Of a stretch of DNA of 64,000 nt, positions 48,414 through 58,132 are shown piece after piece. Source of the DNA: Colwellia sp. BRX10-3 (lineage in GTDB: Bacteria > Pseudomonadota > Gammaproteobacteria > Enterobacterales > Alteromonadaceae); assembly GCF_014077505.1 (NCBI RefSeq), contig NZ_JACGWA010000012.1:1-64000 (forward strand), read 5' to 3'. A model generated the notes under the pieces. It saw only the letters and a list, made by a program, of their open reading frames with translations, ran no database searches and was not told where the DNA came from. Position numbers and translations under genes: made by a program. The stretch's first letter is position 1; each line of letters begins with the position of its first letter.

Positions 48414-49336
48414 GCATTTTAGTATTTGCCGAACACGATAATAGCGAATTAAAATCTGATACATTAAAAACAGTTGCTGCAGCTCAAGCTATCGGCGGTG
48501 ACATTCACCTTTTAGTCGCTGGTCACAACTGTCAAGCAGTTGCTGAAGCAGCAAGTAAGGTCAATGGTGTTTCAAAAGTGTTAGTGGCTGATAACGCCGC
48601 TTATGAACATCAACTAGCTGAAAATGTATCGTTACTCGTCACTGAGCTTGCAGCAGATTATAGTCATATCTTAGCGACAGCACTAACAACGGGCAAAAAC
48701 TTTATGCCACGTGTTGCTGCGTTATTAGACGTTGCGCAAATTTCAGACATTATTGCCGTAGAAAGTAGCGACACTTTTGTACGTCCAATCTACGCAGGTA
48801 ATGCTATTGCAACAGTACAAAGTTTAGATAGCAAAAAAGTAATTACCGTTCGCTCTACAGGTTTTGACGCTGTAGCAACCGATGGTAATGCTGAAATTGT
48901 TGCTGTAGATAAAGTTACTGATGCCGGTATTTCTAGCCATGTAAATGATGAGCTTTCTGTTTCAGAGCGACCTGACCTAGGCGCTGCAAGCATTGTCATT
49001 TCTGGTGGTCGTGGTATGCAAAACGGTGAAAACTTCAAGTTACTTGAAGGTATTGCTGATAAGTTAGGCGCAGCCATTGGCGCTTCTCGTGCTGCTGTTG
49101 ATGCTGGTTTTGTACCAAACGATATGCAAGTAGGTCAAACAGGTAAAATTGTTGCACCTGACTTATACATTGCCGTAGGTATTTCAGGTGCTATTCAACA
49201 TTTAGCCGGCATGAAAGACTCTAAAGTTATCGTTGCTATTAACAAAGATGCAGAAGCACCAATCTTCCAAGTAGCCGATTACGGGTTAGTGGCAGATTTG
49301 TTTGACGCTTTACCTGAGTTAGAAAGTAAGCTGTAA
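48410..49336 (+). CDS. etfA: Electron transfer flavoprotein alpha subunit
   Basis: The alpha subunit holds the FAD of ETF. The C-terminal flavin domain contains '[24 protein letters not shown]', '[22 protein letters not shown]' and '[20 protein letters not shown]'. The N-terminal domain starts '[14 protein letters not shown]'. Length (308) is normal. It overlaps the end of etfB and is followed by a terminator. Confidence 0.97.
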   Translation: MSILVFAEHDNSELKSDTLKTVAAAQAIGGDIHLLVAGHNCQAVAEAASKVNGVSKVLVADNAAYEHQLAENVSLLVTELAADYSHILATALTTGKNFMPRVAALLDVAQISDIIAVESSDTFVRPIYAGNAIATVQSLDSKKVITVRSTGFDAVATDGNAEIVAVDKVTDAGISSHVNDELSVSERPDLGAASIVISGGRGMQNGENFKLLEGIADKLGAAIGASRAAVDAGFVPNDMQVGQTGKIVAPDLYIAVGISGAIQHLAGMKDSKVIVAINKDAEAPIFQVADYGLVADLFDALPELESKL

Positions 49337-49422
49337 GTTAACTTTTTCGCGCTCAAAATCAAACTTACCCGCTCTACATCTTGAAATGCAGAAATCTGTA
49401 TATTGAAGTAGAACGGGTATAT

Positions 49423-49455
49423 AATAAAACCACTCTTGTAGTGGTTTTATTTTAT
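49423..49455 (+). terminator. Rho-independent terminator after etfA
   Basis: AATAAAACCAC (49423-49433) pairs with GTGGTTTTATT (49441-49451), followed by T-rich sequence. Confidence 0.85.
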
Positions 49456-49483
49456 TTAAATTTTAGAAGTTATAGAAATTATT

Positions 49484-49882
49484 ATGACAAAAACATTTTC
49501 TAGCCTCAGTGACTTAGCAAGTGCCTTTGGTAAAAATATTGACGATACGACCCATAAGCAAAATAATAACGATCAATCTTTGGTATATTCAACGGCTGAC
49601 GGAAGAATCACCCACACTAAAAGTACTAAGGTAACCCCTTCTGATGGCTTTGCAAAAGTTCGTCGAGAAACTAAAGGCAGAAAAGGTAAAGGGGTCGTCA
49701 CAATTACCGGTTTAGCTTTAGATAATAAAGCCTTAAAAGAGCTGGCAAAAAAACTTAAGAAAACCTGTGGTACCGGCGGTAGTGTGGTTGGCGAAGTGAT
49801 CGAGGTTCAGGGTGATAAGCGTGAAGAAATAAAATCAGTACTTGAGAAAAATGGATTTAAAGTCAAATTCATTGGTGGCTAG
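49484..49882 (+). CDS. yciH: SUI1/YciH family translation factor
   Basis: A 132-residue protein whose C-terminal 70 residues are a SUI1 domain, related to eukaryotic eIF1: 'GKGVVTITGLALDNKALKELAKKLKKTCGTGGSV', then 'IEVQGDKREEI' and 'LEKNGFKVKFIGG'. The N-terminal half is a linker rich in polar residues. In E. coli the related YciH affects start-codon fidelity. The response regulator gene follows after 21 bases and may be cotranscribed. Confidence 0.93.
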   Translation: MTKTFSSLSDLASAFGKNIDDTTHKQNNNDQSLVYSTADGRITHTKSTKVTPSDGFAKVRRETKGRKGKGVVTITGLALDNKALKELAKKLKKTCGTGGSVVGEVIEVQGDKREEIKSVLEKNGFKVKFIGG

Positions 49883-49903
49883 AAAAACATTTCCGATAAA
49901 AAT

Positions 49904-50704
49904 ATGAGTCATACTATGAACCCAAGCGAATTATCCTTACTGGTTGTTGAACCTTCTGATTTACAAAGAAAGATAATAATTAAAGGGTTAGCACAACAAG
50001 GTATTACCCAGGTAGCAGAAGCTAAAAACATTGCTGAAGCTTATGCAAGTGCCAAAAAACATCCTCGCGATTTAATTACCAGCGCCATGTATTTTGATGA
50101 TGGTGACGCCATAGAATTGCTGCATAAAATCAGAAATACCCCAACCATTGCTGAAACGCCTTTTATGCTAGTAACCAGTGAGCATCGCCGTGAAAACTTA
50201 GAAGAACTTAAGCAATCAGGTGTTATTGCTTTACTCCCTAAACCCTTTACTTCTAACCACTTAGCAACAGCAATAAGTACTACCATTGATTTATTATCCA
50301 CTGATGAATTAGAACTTGAATACTTTGATGTTCATCAAGTTCGTGTTTTGCTCGTTGATGATAGCCGCCTGGCCAGAAATCATATTAAACGCGTACTAAA
50401 TAACTTAGGCTTATTAAAAATAACCGAAGCGGTTGATGGTAGTGAAGCGATTGCTTTATTGAAAGAAAATATGTTTGATCTTGTCGTTACTGACTACAAT
50501 ATGCCGGAAGTTAATGGTAAAGAGCTAACGCGATATATTCGCAGTGAAAGCGAGCAATCGCACCTACCCATACTGATGGTAACCAGTGAAAGTAATGATA
50601 CACACCTAGCTAATATACTTACCGAAGGCGTTACAGCTATGTGTGACAAACCGTTTGAGCCAGAAAATGTTAAAAAAATTCTTTATAAGATACTAGAAGA
50701 ATAA
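49904..50704 (+). CDS. Double-receiver response regulator without output domain
   Basis: A 266-residue protein made of two receiver domains. Domain 2 (about 143-266) is intact: 'VLLVDDS' acidic pair, phospho-acceptor Asp194 in 'DLVVTDYNMP', and Lys in 'CDKPF'. Domain 1 (about 10-125) has Ala61 where the phospho-acceptor Asp should be ('DLITSAMYF') and a Glu-Pro in place of the acidic pair, so it is probably a pseudo-receiver; 'LLPKPF' retains the Lys. There is no DNA-binding or enzyme domain, and no histidine kinase next to it. Confidence 0.85.
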   Translation: MSHTMNPSELSLLVVEPSDLQRKIIIKGLAQQGITQVAEAKNIAEAYASAKKHPRDLITSAMYFDDGDAIELLHKIRNTPTIAETPFMLVTSEHRRENLEELKQSGVIALLPKPFTSNHLATAISTTIDLLSTDELELEYFDVHQVRVLLVDDSRLARNHIKRVLNNLGLLKITEAVDGSEAIALLKENMFDLVVTDYNMPEVNGKELTRYIRSESEQSHLPILMVTSESNDTHLANILTEGVTAMCDKPFEPENVKKILYKILEE

Positions 50705-50731
50705 TTCAGCTTCACAGCTATCACAAAGGTC

Positions 50732-52297
50732 TTAGTTTCTAATGCAAAACTGCCGTAACTTCATGGCAATTTTGTTGTGTGATACCTCTAATCGCTCTGC
50801 CAATTTTCGCGTTGTTGGGTAATAAGGATATAAAGCCCTGATAAGCTGCTCTTCAAACTTTGCTTGGGCACTGGCCCAATTACCAACCTCGCTTTCGACT
50901 GTAAGCTCAACCGAATTAGTGACTTCTTTTTGCTTAAACTGAGCCAAAGCTACACTAATATCTTGCGAAGAGATATCACCACGTTCATTTAGTGCCACGG
51001 CCCTAAACAACACATTTTGTAACTCTCGAATATTACCAGGCCACTGATGAGACGACAGAAGTTGTATCGCACTTTCATCTATTATCGGTTGTTTTAAGTT
51101 CATTTGCGTTGCCGCGAGCACCACAAAGTGACGCGCTATTAAAGCAATATCTTCTGATCGGTCACGTAATGGCGGCGAATTTAAATTAAGTACATTTAAG
51201 CGATAAAACAAATCTTCTCTAAACTTCTGCTTACCTATCATGGCTAATAAATTTTGATGAGTCGCACTCAGCACCCTAATGTTTGCTTGCAATTCTTTAG
51301 TACCACCAAGCCGACGAAATTTAAAATCTTGTAGAAACCTTAATAATTTTGCCTGCAGATAAGGTGACATTTCAGCAATTTCATCTAAAAATAATGTCCC
51401 ACCTTCAGCTAGCTCAAGTAAACCCGGTTTACCACCTTTTTGGGCACCAGTAAAAGCACCGTTGGCATAGCCAAACAACTCACTTTCAAGTAAATGCTCA
51501 GGCAAGGCAGCACAATTTAGTGCTAAAAAAGGCGCTTGTTGGCGATTACTCGCATTATGTAATGCTCGAGCAACAAGCTCTTTACCTGTACCTGTTTCAC
51601 CATTAATTAATACCGGCAATTCTAATTCAGCAAATCGAGCGGTTTGCTCTTTTAATAATAAAATACTGGCTGAGCGTCCAATAATATTATCGATACCTTG
51701 CTCATCTCGCGTCTGCAATATCGAAATTTGACGACCTAAACTGGTAATTGATTTTAATGATATGACAGCACCAGAGCTGTTTTCTTGTTCACTGATAGGA
51801 CTAATTTCTGCTAGATAACTTTGCCCAGCAATATCGACATTTTGAGAGCTAATTTTATCCAATAAAGGCAGCACTATGTCTATATCTAGTAGGCTGTTAA
51901 CTTTCACCCCTTTGAGTTGTTCACCCAGTAATGGCGAAACACCTTTATGGCGTTGATGATTAACTAATAGCTTTTCACTCGCTTGGTTTAATGCCATTAC
52001 ACGCGCGTTTTCATCAATATCTATAATAGCGTCAGGTAAACGGTTAACTAACGCCCTTAAATGCCGCTCACGACTTTCTGATGGCAATAAATCAACTTTA
52101 CAACAGTGAATAATTCCAGATACGCTCATTAGCGCTTTTTTGACTTTATTAAAACTTACTGTGCTTTTTACCAAATGAACAAATATAAATTGTGAACTCA
52201 CCTCCATTGCTTGAATGTTTAAAGCTAAGCGAGTGAAAGTTGCCAATATTTCTTGGCTAATACCCATTCGGTCTTCAGATTTTATCTCTATTCGCAC
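50732..52297 (-). CDS. tyrR: TyrR-type sigma54-interaction-domain transcriptional regulator
   Basis: The 521-residue protein has an N-terminal ACT domain ('MRIEIKSEDRMGISQEIL'), a PAS domain ('LVNRLPDAIIDIDENARVM'), an AAA+ domain ('INGETGTGKELVARALH', 'GGTLFLDEIAEMS') and a C-terminal helix-turn-helix ('TRKLAERLEVSHNKIAMKL'), as in TyrR. It keeps a full GAFTGA loop at residues 280-285, so it may be able to contact sigma54, unlike E. coli TyrR. Three TyrR-like boxes lie just upstream. It is convergent with the response regulator and divergent from the methionine gamma-lyase gene. Confidence 0.9.
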   Translation of the reverse strand: MRIEIKSEDRMGISQEILATFTRLALNIQAMEVSSQFIFVHLVKSTVSFNKVKKALMSVSGIIHCCKVDLLPSESRERHLRALVNRLPDAIIDIDENARVMALNQASEKLLVNHQRHKGVSPLLGEQLKGVKVNSLLDIDIVLPLLDKISSQNVDIAGQSYLAEISPISEQENSSGAVISLKSITSLGRQISILQTRDEQGIDNIIGRSASILLLKEQTARFAELELPVLINGETGTGKELVARALHNASNRQQAPFLALNCAALPEHLLESELFGYANGAFTGAQKGGKPGLLELAEGGTLFLDEIAEMSPYLQAKLLRFLQDFKFRRLGGTKELQANIRVLSATHQNLLAMIGKQKFREDLFYRLNVLNLNSPPLRDRSEDIALIARHFVVLAATQMNLKQPIIDESAIQLLSSHQWPGNIRELQNVLFRAVALNERGDISSQDISVALAQFKQKEVTNSVELTVESEVGNWASAQAKFEEQLIRALYPYYPTTRKLAERLEVSHNKIAMKLRQFCIRN

Positions 52298-52331
52298 AAA
52301 AGCCCCTAATAAATACAGTACACATTAATTT

Positions 52332-52368
52332 TGTAATATTTAAATTACATTGTAACTAAAATATTACA
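52332..52368. promoter_or_regulatory. Two adjacent TyrR-like boxes upstream of tyrR
   Basis: TGTAAT-N6-ATTACA (52332-52349) and TGTAAC-N6-ATTACA (52351-52368) lie side by side, 35-70 bases upstream of the TyrR-type gene. The TyrR box is TGTAAA-N6-TTTACA; these fit in spacing and symmetry. They would be well placed for autoregulation. Confidence 0.7.
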
Positions 52369-52451
52369 AGAAAGAAAACATCGAGCAAAGCCAAATAAAA
52401 CGGTACTTATTAATTTATTATTACCAAACAGCTTTAAAAACAACAAGAGTT

Positions 52452-52469
52452 TGTAATAAAAAAATTACA
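52452..52469. promoter_or_regulatory. TyrR-like box upstream of the methionine gamma-lyase gene
   Basis: TGTAAT-N6-ATTACA with an A6 spacer lies about 147 bases before the downstream gene and is a strong dyad. Together with the two boxes near tyrR it suggests shared control of the divergent pair. Confidence 0.65.
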
Positions 52470-52615
52470 AATCAATAGGCGATATAAATATATCGACATA
52501 AACCATTGATATATTTACATATAAATTATTGGCAGTATAATTGCAATACTGAAGTTAATAAGTGTTCGACTAAACGTTAGCAACAATAATAATTCTCCTA
52601 TAGATAAGGTATCCC

Positions 52616-53797
52616 ATGTCGGAAAGTAAACATATTGAGACTCAAGCAATTCATTCAGGCCGTATTAACGACGAGCAATTTGGTTCATTAGCCACACCAC
52701 TTTATCAAACATCTACATTTATCTTCGACAACGCGCAACAAGGCGCAGATAGATTCGCAGGCGAAGCTGAAGGTTATATTTACAGCCGATTAGGTAACCC
52801 AACAACTCGACAATTAGAAATGCGAGTAGCAGCAATGGAAGGCATGGAAGACGCTGCTGCAACAGCTACTGGCATGGGTGCGGTATCTGGTGCTTTGCTG
52901 GCAAATTTATCTTGTGGTGATCATTTAATTTCATCAAAAGCTGTTTATGGTTGCTCATTTGCATTAATGAATCATCAACTGACCCGATGGGGCATCGAAG
53001 TTAGCTTTGTTGATATGGCAAACCCTGCTGAGGTTGAAGCTGCCATCAAGCCAAATACTAAAGTTATCTTCTTAGAAACGCCGGTTAATCCAAACTTAGC
53101 GGTATACGACTTAGCAGTTATTGGCAAAATAGCTCAAAAACACAACATTATTTCTATTGTCGACAACACATTTTTAACACCGGTATTACAGCAACCGAGA
53201 AAGTATGGTATCGACATCGTTGTACATAGTGCGACCAAATATTTAAACGGTCATGGTGATGTTGTTGCAGGTATTATTTGTGGTACTAATGAAATGATCA
53301 TGAATATAAAAATGACGGTATTGAAAGATATTGGCGCAACGATAAGCCCGCACGATGCTTGGCTTATCATGCGAGGTCTAAAAACATTACCTATTCGTAT
53401 GGAACGTCATTGTAACAACGCTGAAAAAATAGCCGAATTTTTAGAGAATCATGAAAAAGTAACCCAAGTTTATTATCCGGGCCTAAAAAGTCATCCTGGG
53501 CATAAATTTATTGGTTCACAAATGAAAGCGGCTGGTGGTGTCATTGCTTTTGAAATTGATACCGACTTATCTGGTGGTGGTGACTTTATTAACCGTATGC
53601 AGTTATTTTCAATTGCGGTAAGTTTGGGTGATGCAGAATCACTTATTCAACATCCTGCGTCAATGACACACTCACCTTATACGCAAGAAGAGCGTTTAGC
53701 GGCAGGCATTAGCGATAGTTTAATTAGAATATCTGTTGGTCTTGAAAATGTTGATGATTTAATTGCAGACTTGACTCAATCGCTGGCACTGATATAA
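52616..53797 (+). CDS. Methionine gamma-lyase
   Basis: The enzyme breaks L-methionine to methanethiol, ammonia and 2-oxobutyrate. It is a Cys/Met-metabolism PLP enzyme of 393 residues. The PLP lysine is Lys208 in 'HSATKYLNGHGD'. 'YIYSRLGNPT' is a cofactor-binding segment, and 'AVYGCSFALMNH' carries the Tyr-Gly-Cys (Cys113) that marks methionine gamma-lyase as opposed to cystathionine lyases or synthases. It is divergent from the TyrR-type regulator with TyrR-like boxes between. Confidence 0.88.
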   Translation: MSESKHIETQAIHSGRINDEQFGSLATPLYQTSTFIFDNAQQGADRFAGEAEGYIYSRLGNPTTRQLEMRVAAMEGMEDAAATATGMGAVSGALLANLSCGDHLISSKAVYGCSFALMNHQLTRWGIEVSFVDMANPAEVEAAIKPNTKVIFLETPVNPNLAVYDLAVIGKIAQKHNIISIVDNTFLTPVLQQPRKYGIDIVVHSATKYLNGHGDVVAGIICGTNEMIMNIKMTVLKDIGATISPHDAWLIMRGLKTLPIRMERHCNNAEKIAEFLENHEKVTQVYYPGLKSHPGHKFIGSQMKAAGGVIAFEIDTDLSGGGDFINRMQLFSIAVSLGDAESLIQHPASMTHSPYTQEERLAAGISDSLIRISVGLENVDDLIADLTQSLALI

Positions 53798-53864
53798 AAA
53801 CAATCAGTTGTAGTAACGTTGCTTAAGCCCCTTAAACAACGCTAATGTGAACGAGTTTTAATTC

Positions 53865-54296
53865 TTAGCTGTCAGTGGATAATATCGCTGATAGCTTAGG
53901 TATTATACGGCTTTTAATCGCTTCTAGCTCTTCATCGGTATAAGGTGTTAGCGCTTTCTGCCCCCAAATTGGCTTTGGCCAACAAGCATCATTTTCAAAG
54001 CGCACTATATGGTGTAAATGCAATTGTGGCACGACATTACCCAATGCGGCCACATTCATTTTATCACCATTAAATTCTTGCATCAGCACTTCACTCAGCA
54101 TACTTGATTCATTTAATAACTGTTGTTGTTGTTGCCAATCCAGTTGATATATTTCTTTAATGCCATCGACTTTGGGCACTAAAATAAACCAAGGAAAGGC
54201 ACTGTCATTACACAGTAATAAACGTGAAAGTGGAAAGTCACAAATAACAAAACAGTCATTAGCTAATTGTGGATGTAATTGGAATTGTTCACTCAT
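53865..54296 (-). CDS. HIT family protein
   Basis: A 143-residue nucleotide-binding hydrolase. The histidine triad appears as 'VPQLHLHHIVRFENDACWP', a HIT motif variant. N-terminal 'LANDCFVICDFPLSRLLLCND' and 'FPWFILVPKVDG' are family segments. The substrate is unknown. It lies 43 bases downstream of the GTPase gene on the same strand. Confidence 0.88.
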   Translation of the reverse strand: MSEQFQLHPQLANDCFVICDFPLSRLLLCNDSAFPWFILVPKVDGIKEIYQLDWQQQQQLLNESSMLSEVLMQEFNGDKMNVAALGNVVPQLHLHHIVRFENDACWPKPIWGQKALTPYTDEELEAIKSRIIPKLSAILSTDS

Positions 54297-54339
54297 ATTG
54301 CTGCCTTATCTTAATCTTATAATTAAACTTTAATGAAGA

Positions 54340-55272
54340 TTAACGCTTATTACGGCGACCTCTGCCACGGGCGACTTTTTTTGCTTCTCGGGCGGCTACT
54401 TTGTCCGCTTCAACCTTGTCAAAGTGAATAACTTCGGCCACCACCATTTCCGGTGTTTCAAATGAGATAGCGCCTAGCGTTTTATCACGAATTTCATTAA
54501 TCAATATTTCAGATGCTTTGTGAAAGTCAATATGACCACCGCTTTTAACACAGCCACGACGTTTGCCGATAGCTTCAATCAACTCAACTTCTTGCTCTGG
54601 GAGCTCTTCAATTTTATAGCGCTCTTTTAACCGCTCAGGGTAAGCGGCTAATAAATACTCAGCAGCAAAACAGGCAATTTCTTCATGGTCAAATGCAGTA
54701 TCTTTAACTGCACTCGTAATCGCTAAACGATAGCCACTATTTTCATTTACGATCTTAGGCCAAAGCATACCAGGGGTATCATATAAATATAAACCATCAT
54801 CTAAACGAATGCGTTGCTGGCCTTTGGTAACCGCAGGCTCGTTACCAACTTTTGCCTTCGCTTTACCAACAAGTGTATTTAATAAAGTAGATTTACCTAC
54901 ATTGGGAATACCCATGATTACGGCATTTATTTGCTTGCCTGCTTCATCTTTACTGGCAGCCAATTTACGAATTAAGGCGGGAAGAGTCTTGGCGACAGAA
55001 GGCGATTCTGTGGTTAATGCAATCGCTTTAACGTTGTGCTGAGATTCTAAATAATCAAGCCACAGCTGTGTAACTTTAGGGTCAGCTAAATCTGATTTAT
55101 TTAAGATTTTAATTAACGGTTTATCACCACGAATTTCAGTGATCATAGGATTTTCACTACTGAAAGGTAATCGCGCATCACAAACTTCAATCACCACATC
55201 AATTTGCGGTAAAATCTCTTTAATCTCTCTTTGGGCTTTATGCATATGCCCCGGGAACCAATTAATCGCCAT
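54340..55272 (-). CDS. YlqF/RbgA-type ribosome biogenesis GTPase
   Basis: A circularly permuted GTPase: the G4 motif 'LNKSDLADP' comes before the G1 motif 'GIPNVGKSTLLN', and the G3 motif 'DTPGM' follows. It begins 'MAINWFPGHMHKAQREI', the standard YlqF/RbgA N-terminus, from the ATG at 55272; an in-frame start at 55308 would add 12 residues of poor fit. The C-terminus is strongly basic (ends 'VARGRGRRNKR'). The family helps late 50S subunit assembly in Bacillus. Confidence 0.9.
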   Translation of the reverse strand: MAINWFPGHMHKAQREIKEILPQIDVVIEVCDARLPFSSENPMITEIRGDKPLIKILNKSDLADPKVTQLWLDYLESQHNVKAIALTTESPSVAKTLPALIRKLAASKDEAGKQINAVIMGIPNVGKSTLLNTLVGKAKAKVGNEPAVTKGQQRIRLDDGLYLYDTPGMLWPKIVNENSGYRLAITSAVKDTAFDHEEIACFAAEYLLAAYPERLKERYKIEELPEQEVELIEAIGKRRGCVKSGGHIDFHKASEILINEIRDKTLGAISFETPEMVVAEVIHFDKVEADKVAAREAKKVARGRGRRNKR

Positions 55273-55362
55273 AATAAATCTTTTAGAAAATAAACCAGAT
55301 TTTATCACTGATGTTAATGAAAAGCTTTTGAAACTCTATATTGTTTTTTACATCATCATTCT

Positions 55363-55404
55363 TTCACATCCATGTGAACAGGATATATCGTTCGTCCTGA
55401 ACAT
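55363..55404 (+). repeat. Dispersed copy of the ATCCATGTGA ... CGTCCTGAACAT repeat
   Basis: It contains TTCACATCCATGTGAA (55363-55378, palindromic) and TTCGTCCTGAACAT (55391-55404), the same ends as the tandem repeat at 23980-24080, with a diverged centre. It abuts a terminator hairpin, as the other locus does. Confidence 0.7.
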
Positions 55405-55433
55405 AAAAAAAGCGCTCAATGAGCGCTTTTTAT
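55405..55433 (-). terminator. Rho-independent terminator after topA
   Basis: AAAAAGCGCTCA and TGAGCGCTTTTT form a stem in a palindromic arrangement flanked by A and T runs, about 30 bases beyond the topA stop codon. Confidence 0.85.
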
Positions 55434-55462
55434 TATGGTCTTATACTGAGCTAGCCATTGAA

Positions 55463-58132
55463 CTATGCGGTTTTTTTCGCTTTAGGCTTAGCTTTAGCTT
55501 TGGCTTTTACGACTTTTTTCTTGGCAAGCTCTTCAACCCACTTATCATCAACATACTTGGCATTCCAGCCTGTCGCTTTACCTTCAACTTCTGTCATCAC
55601 ATATTGTGATTTAGTTTTTCGGCTATAACGTACAACAGCTAAATTGCCGTCTGGATCTTGCGTTGGTGCATCAGCAAGGTAATAGAACTTTTCTGAAATT
55701 CTATCGCGAAAACGTGCTAACTCGGCCACTTTAGGCGCACGTGTTTCACGTGACCTTGGGAAAGTATTCGCGGCTAAAAATATACCGGCCGCACCATCGC
55801 GTAAAACAAAATGTGCTTCAGACTTTTCACATTCTAGTTCAGGCAATTGTACTGGGTCTTCTTTAGGTGGCGCTGCTTCGCCACTCGCTAATAACTTACG
55901 AGTGTTTTTACATTCACTGTTAGTACAATCAAAATACTTGCCGAAACGACCAGATTTAAGCTCCATTTCTGCTTCACAACGGTCACATTCTAAAATAGGA
56001 CCATCGTAACCTTTTAGTTTGAATTCACCAATTTCAACTTCGATACCATCACAAACGGGGTTATTACCACAAACATGCAATTTACGTGTTTCATCAATCA
56101 GGTAACTATCCATAGCCGTGCCACATTTTTTACAACGATGCATAGCGCGTAATGCTTCAGTTTCTTGATCTTCAGCCAATACGCTAACGGCTTCTTCACC
56201 TGGCGTAAGGTTCATTGTTTTAGTACAACGTTCTTTGGGTGGTAAAGCATAGCCAGAACAACCTAAGAAAACACCTGTTTGCGCAGTACGAATGCCCATT
56301 TTACGACCACAGGTTGGGCAGTCAATATCGGTTAATACCGGTTCGTTATTGCGCATACCACCTTCTTCGGTAGGCATATCGGCTTGGCCAAGTTGCTTAG
56401 TAAAGTTTTTATAAAAACCATTTAGCACGTCTTTCCAATTCGCTTTACCATCAGCCACTTCATCAAGCTCTTGCTCCATGTTGGCGGTAAAGTCGTAGCT
56501 CATTAGGTTTTTAAAACTTTCAGATAAACTATCCGTAACGATTTCACCCATTTTTTCGGCGTAAAAACGTTTTGTTTCTAAACGAACATAACCACGATCT
56601 TGAATGGTAGAAATAATTGACGCATAAGTAGAAGGACGACCAATTGAACGTTTTTCTAACTCTTTTACTAATGATGCTTCACCAAAACGTGCTGGTGGCT
56701 TGGTAAAGTGTTGAGTAGGATTAAGTTGTTCGAGTGATAATACTTCACCGACAGATAAGTCTGGTAAATGTTTATCATCACCTTTTGATAATTGTGGATG
56801 TACACGAGTCCAACCATCAAATTGCATCACCCGACCTTTGGCTTTTAAATCAAAACCAGAAGCACCAACGGTAATGGTACTAACCGTGTAGCGTGCTGCT
56901 GTCATTTGACAAGCAACAAACTGACGCCAAATAAGGTCGTACAGTTTTTTAGCGTCGGCTTCAATACCTTCCATAAAAGCAGATTCAATTTTTACATTTG
57001 ACGGGCGAATCGCTTCATGGGCTTCTTGAGCACCTGATTTACTGCTGTATATTTTGGCTTTTTCTGGCAAGTAATTCTCGCCAAAATTTTCGCTAATATA
57101 GCCTCGACACATTTCAACCGCGTCTTTACTTAAATTGGTCGAGTCGGTACGCATATAGGTAATATGACCTGCTTCATATAAACGTTGAGCAAGACCCATT
57201 GTACGTTTAACACCAAAACCTAATTTAGTACTTGCCGCTTGTTGTAAAGTTGAAGTAATAAAAGGCGCTGAAGGCGTACTTTTAGACGGTTTGTCATCTC
57301 TTTTATTAACGGTATATGCTGAATCTTTTAATGTGGCTAAGGCTTTATTTGTTTCAGTTTCATTGGTTGGTTTAAATGCTTTACCATTTTCGTGGGTAAC
57401 ATCTAATGGAAAATCTAAACCTGAAGCTGTTTTCGTATCAGCGCTAATTTCCCAAAATTCTTTCGGGTCAAAGGCTTTGATTTCACGTTCTTTTTCAACC
57501 ACTAATTTTACGGCAACAGACTGAACGCGACCGGCAGATAAGCCTCGAGCAACTTTTTTCCACAATAGTGGGCTAACCATAAAACCAACGATTCGATCGA
57601 GGAAACGTCGTGCTTGTTGAGCATTTACACCTGGCATACTTAATTCACCAGGCGTAGAAAATGCTTGTTGAATAGCGTTTTCGGTTATTTCATTGAAAAC
57701 AACGCGTTTATATTTATCGTCGTCGCCACCAATAATTTCTTTTAAATGCCAAGCAATCGCTTCTCCCTCGCGATCCAAATCGGTTGCGAGATAGATAGTA
57801 TCGGCGGTACTGGCCAGTTTGATTAATTCAGCAACAACTTTTTCTTTGCCTTCCAGTATTTGATAATTAGCTTCCCAATCATTCTCAGGATCAATACCCA
57901 TACGATTAACAAGTGCTTGCTTATCACGTTTAGCTTTATATTTTGCCTTGGCAGCAGGCGCCATTTTACGCACTTCAGCTGGAGATTTAGCCGCTACTTT
58001 TTTACCGGTACTGCTATGTGGTAGATCACGAACATGACCTACACTCGATTTAACAATAAAATCTTTACCAAGGTACTTGTTAATTGTTTTCGCTTTGGCT
58101 GGCGATTCCACAATTACCAGAGATTTTGCCAT
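55463..58132 (-). CDS. topA: DNA topoisomerase I
   Basis: TopA relaxes negative supercoils. The TOPRIM domain starts '[22 protein letters not shown]' and has '[17 protein letters not shown]'. The active-site tyrosine is Tyr326 in '[14 protein letters not shown]'. Three C-terminal zinc-finger units follow ('CPTCGRKMG', 'CKKCGTAMD', 'CDRCEAEME'). The tail is Lys/Ala rich (ends 'KPKAKKTA'). At 889 residues it is close to the E. coli length. It appears to be expressed alone. Confidence 0.98.
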   Translation of the reverse strand: MAKSLVIVESPAKAKTINKYLGKDFIVKSSVGHVRDLPHSSTGKKVAAKSPAEVRKMAPAAKAKYKAKRDKQALVNRMGIDPENDWEANYQILEGKEKVVAELIKLASTADTIYLATDLDREGEAIAWHLKEIIGGDDDKYKRVVFNEITENAIQQAFSTPGELSMPGVNAQQARRFLDRIVGFMVSPLLWKKVARGLSAGRVQSVAVKLVVEKEREIKAFDPKEFWEISADTKTASGLDFPLDVTHENGKAFKPTNETETNKALATLKDSAYTVNKRDDKPSKSTPSAPFITSTLQQAASTKLGFGVKRTMGLAQRLYEAGHITYMRTDSTNLSKDAVEMCRGYISENFGENYLPEKAKIYSSKSGAQEAHEAIRPSNVKIESAFMEGIEADAKKLYDLIWRQFVACQMTAARYTVSTITVGASGFDLKAKGRVMQFDGWTRVHPQLSKGDDKHLPDLSVGEVLSLEQLNPTQHFTKPPARFGEASLVKELEKRSIGRPSTYASIISTIQDRGYVRLETKRFYAEKMGEIVTDSLSESFKNLMSYDFTANMEQELDEVADGKANWKDVLNGFYKNFTKQLGQADMPTEEGGMRNNEPVLTDIDCPTCGRKMGIRTAQTGVFLGCSGYALPPKERCTKTMNLTPGEEAVSVLAEDQETEALRAMHRCKKCGTAMDSYLIDETRKLHVCGNNPVCDGIEVEIGEFKLKGYDGPILECDRCEAEMELKSGRFGKYFDCTNSECKNTRKLLASGEAAPPKEDPVQLPELECEKSEAHFVLRDGAAGIFLAANTFPRSRETRAPKVAELARFRDRISEKFYYLADAPTQDPDGNLAVVRYSRKTKSQYVMTEVEGKATGWNAKYVDDKWVEELAKKKVVKAKAKAKPKAKKTA

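Noticed and set aside
53817-53841. Terminator between the methionine gamma-lyase and HIT genes
   Set aside because: CGTTGCTTAA/TTAAACAACG can pair weakly, but the stem is short and has no following T run.
55139-55609. 156-codon plus-strand open frame across the repeat and topA end
   Set aside because: It overlaps the ends of two well-supported minus-strand genes and the terminator; its composition is not protein-like.
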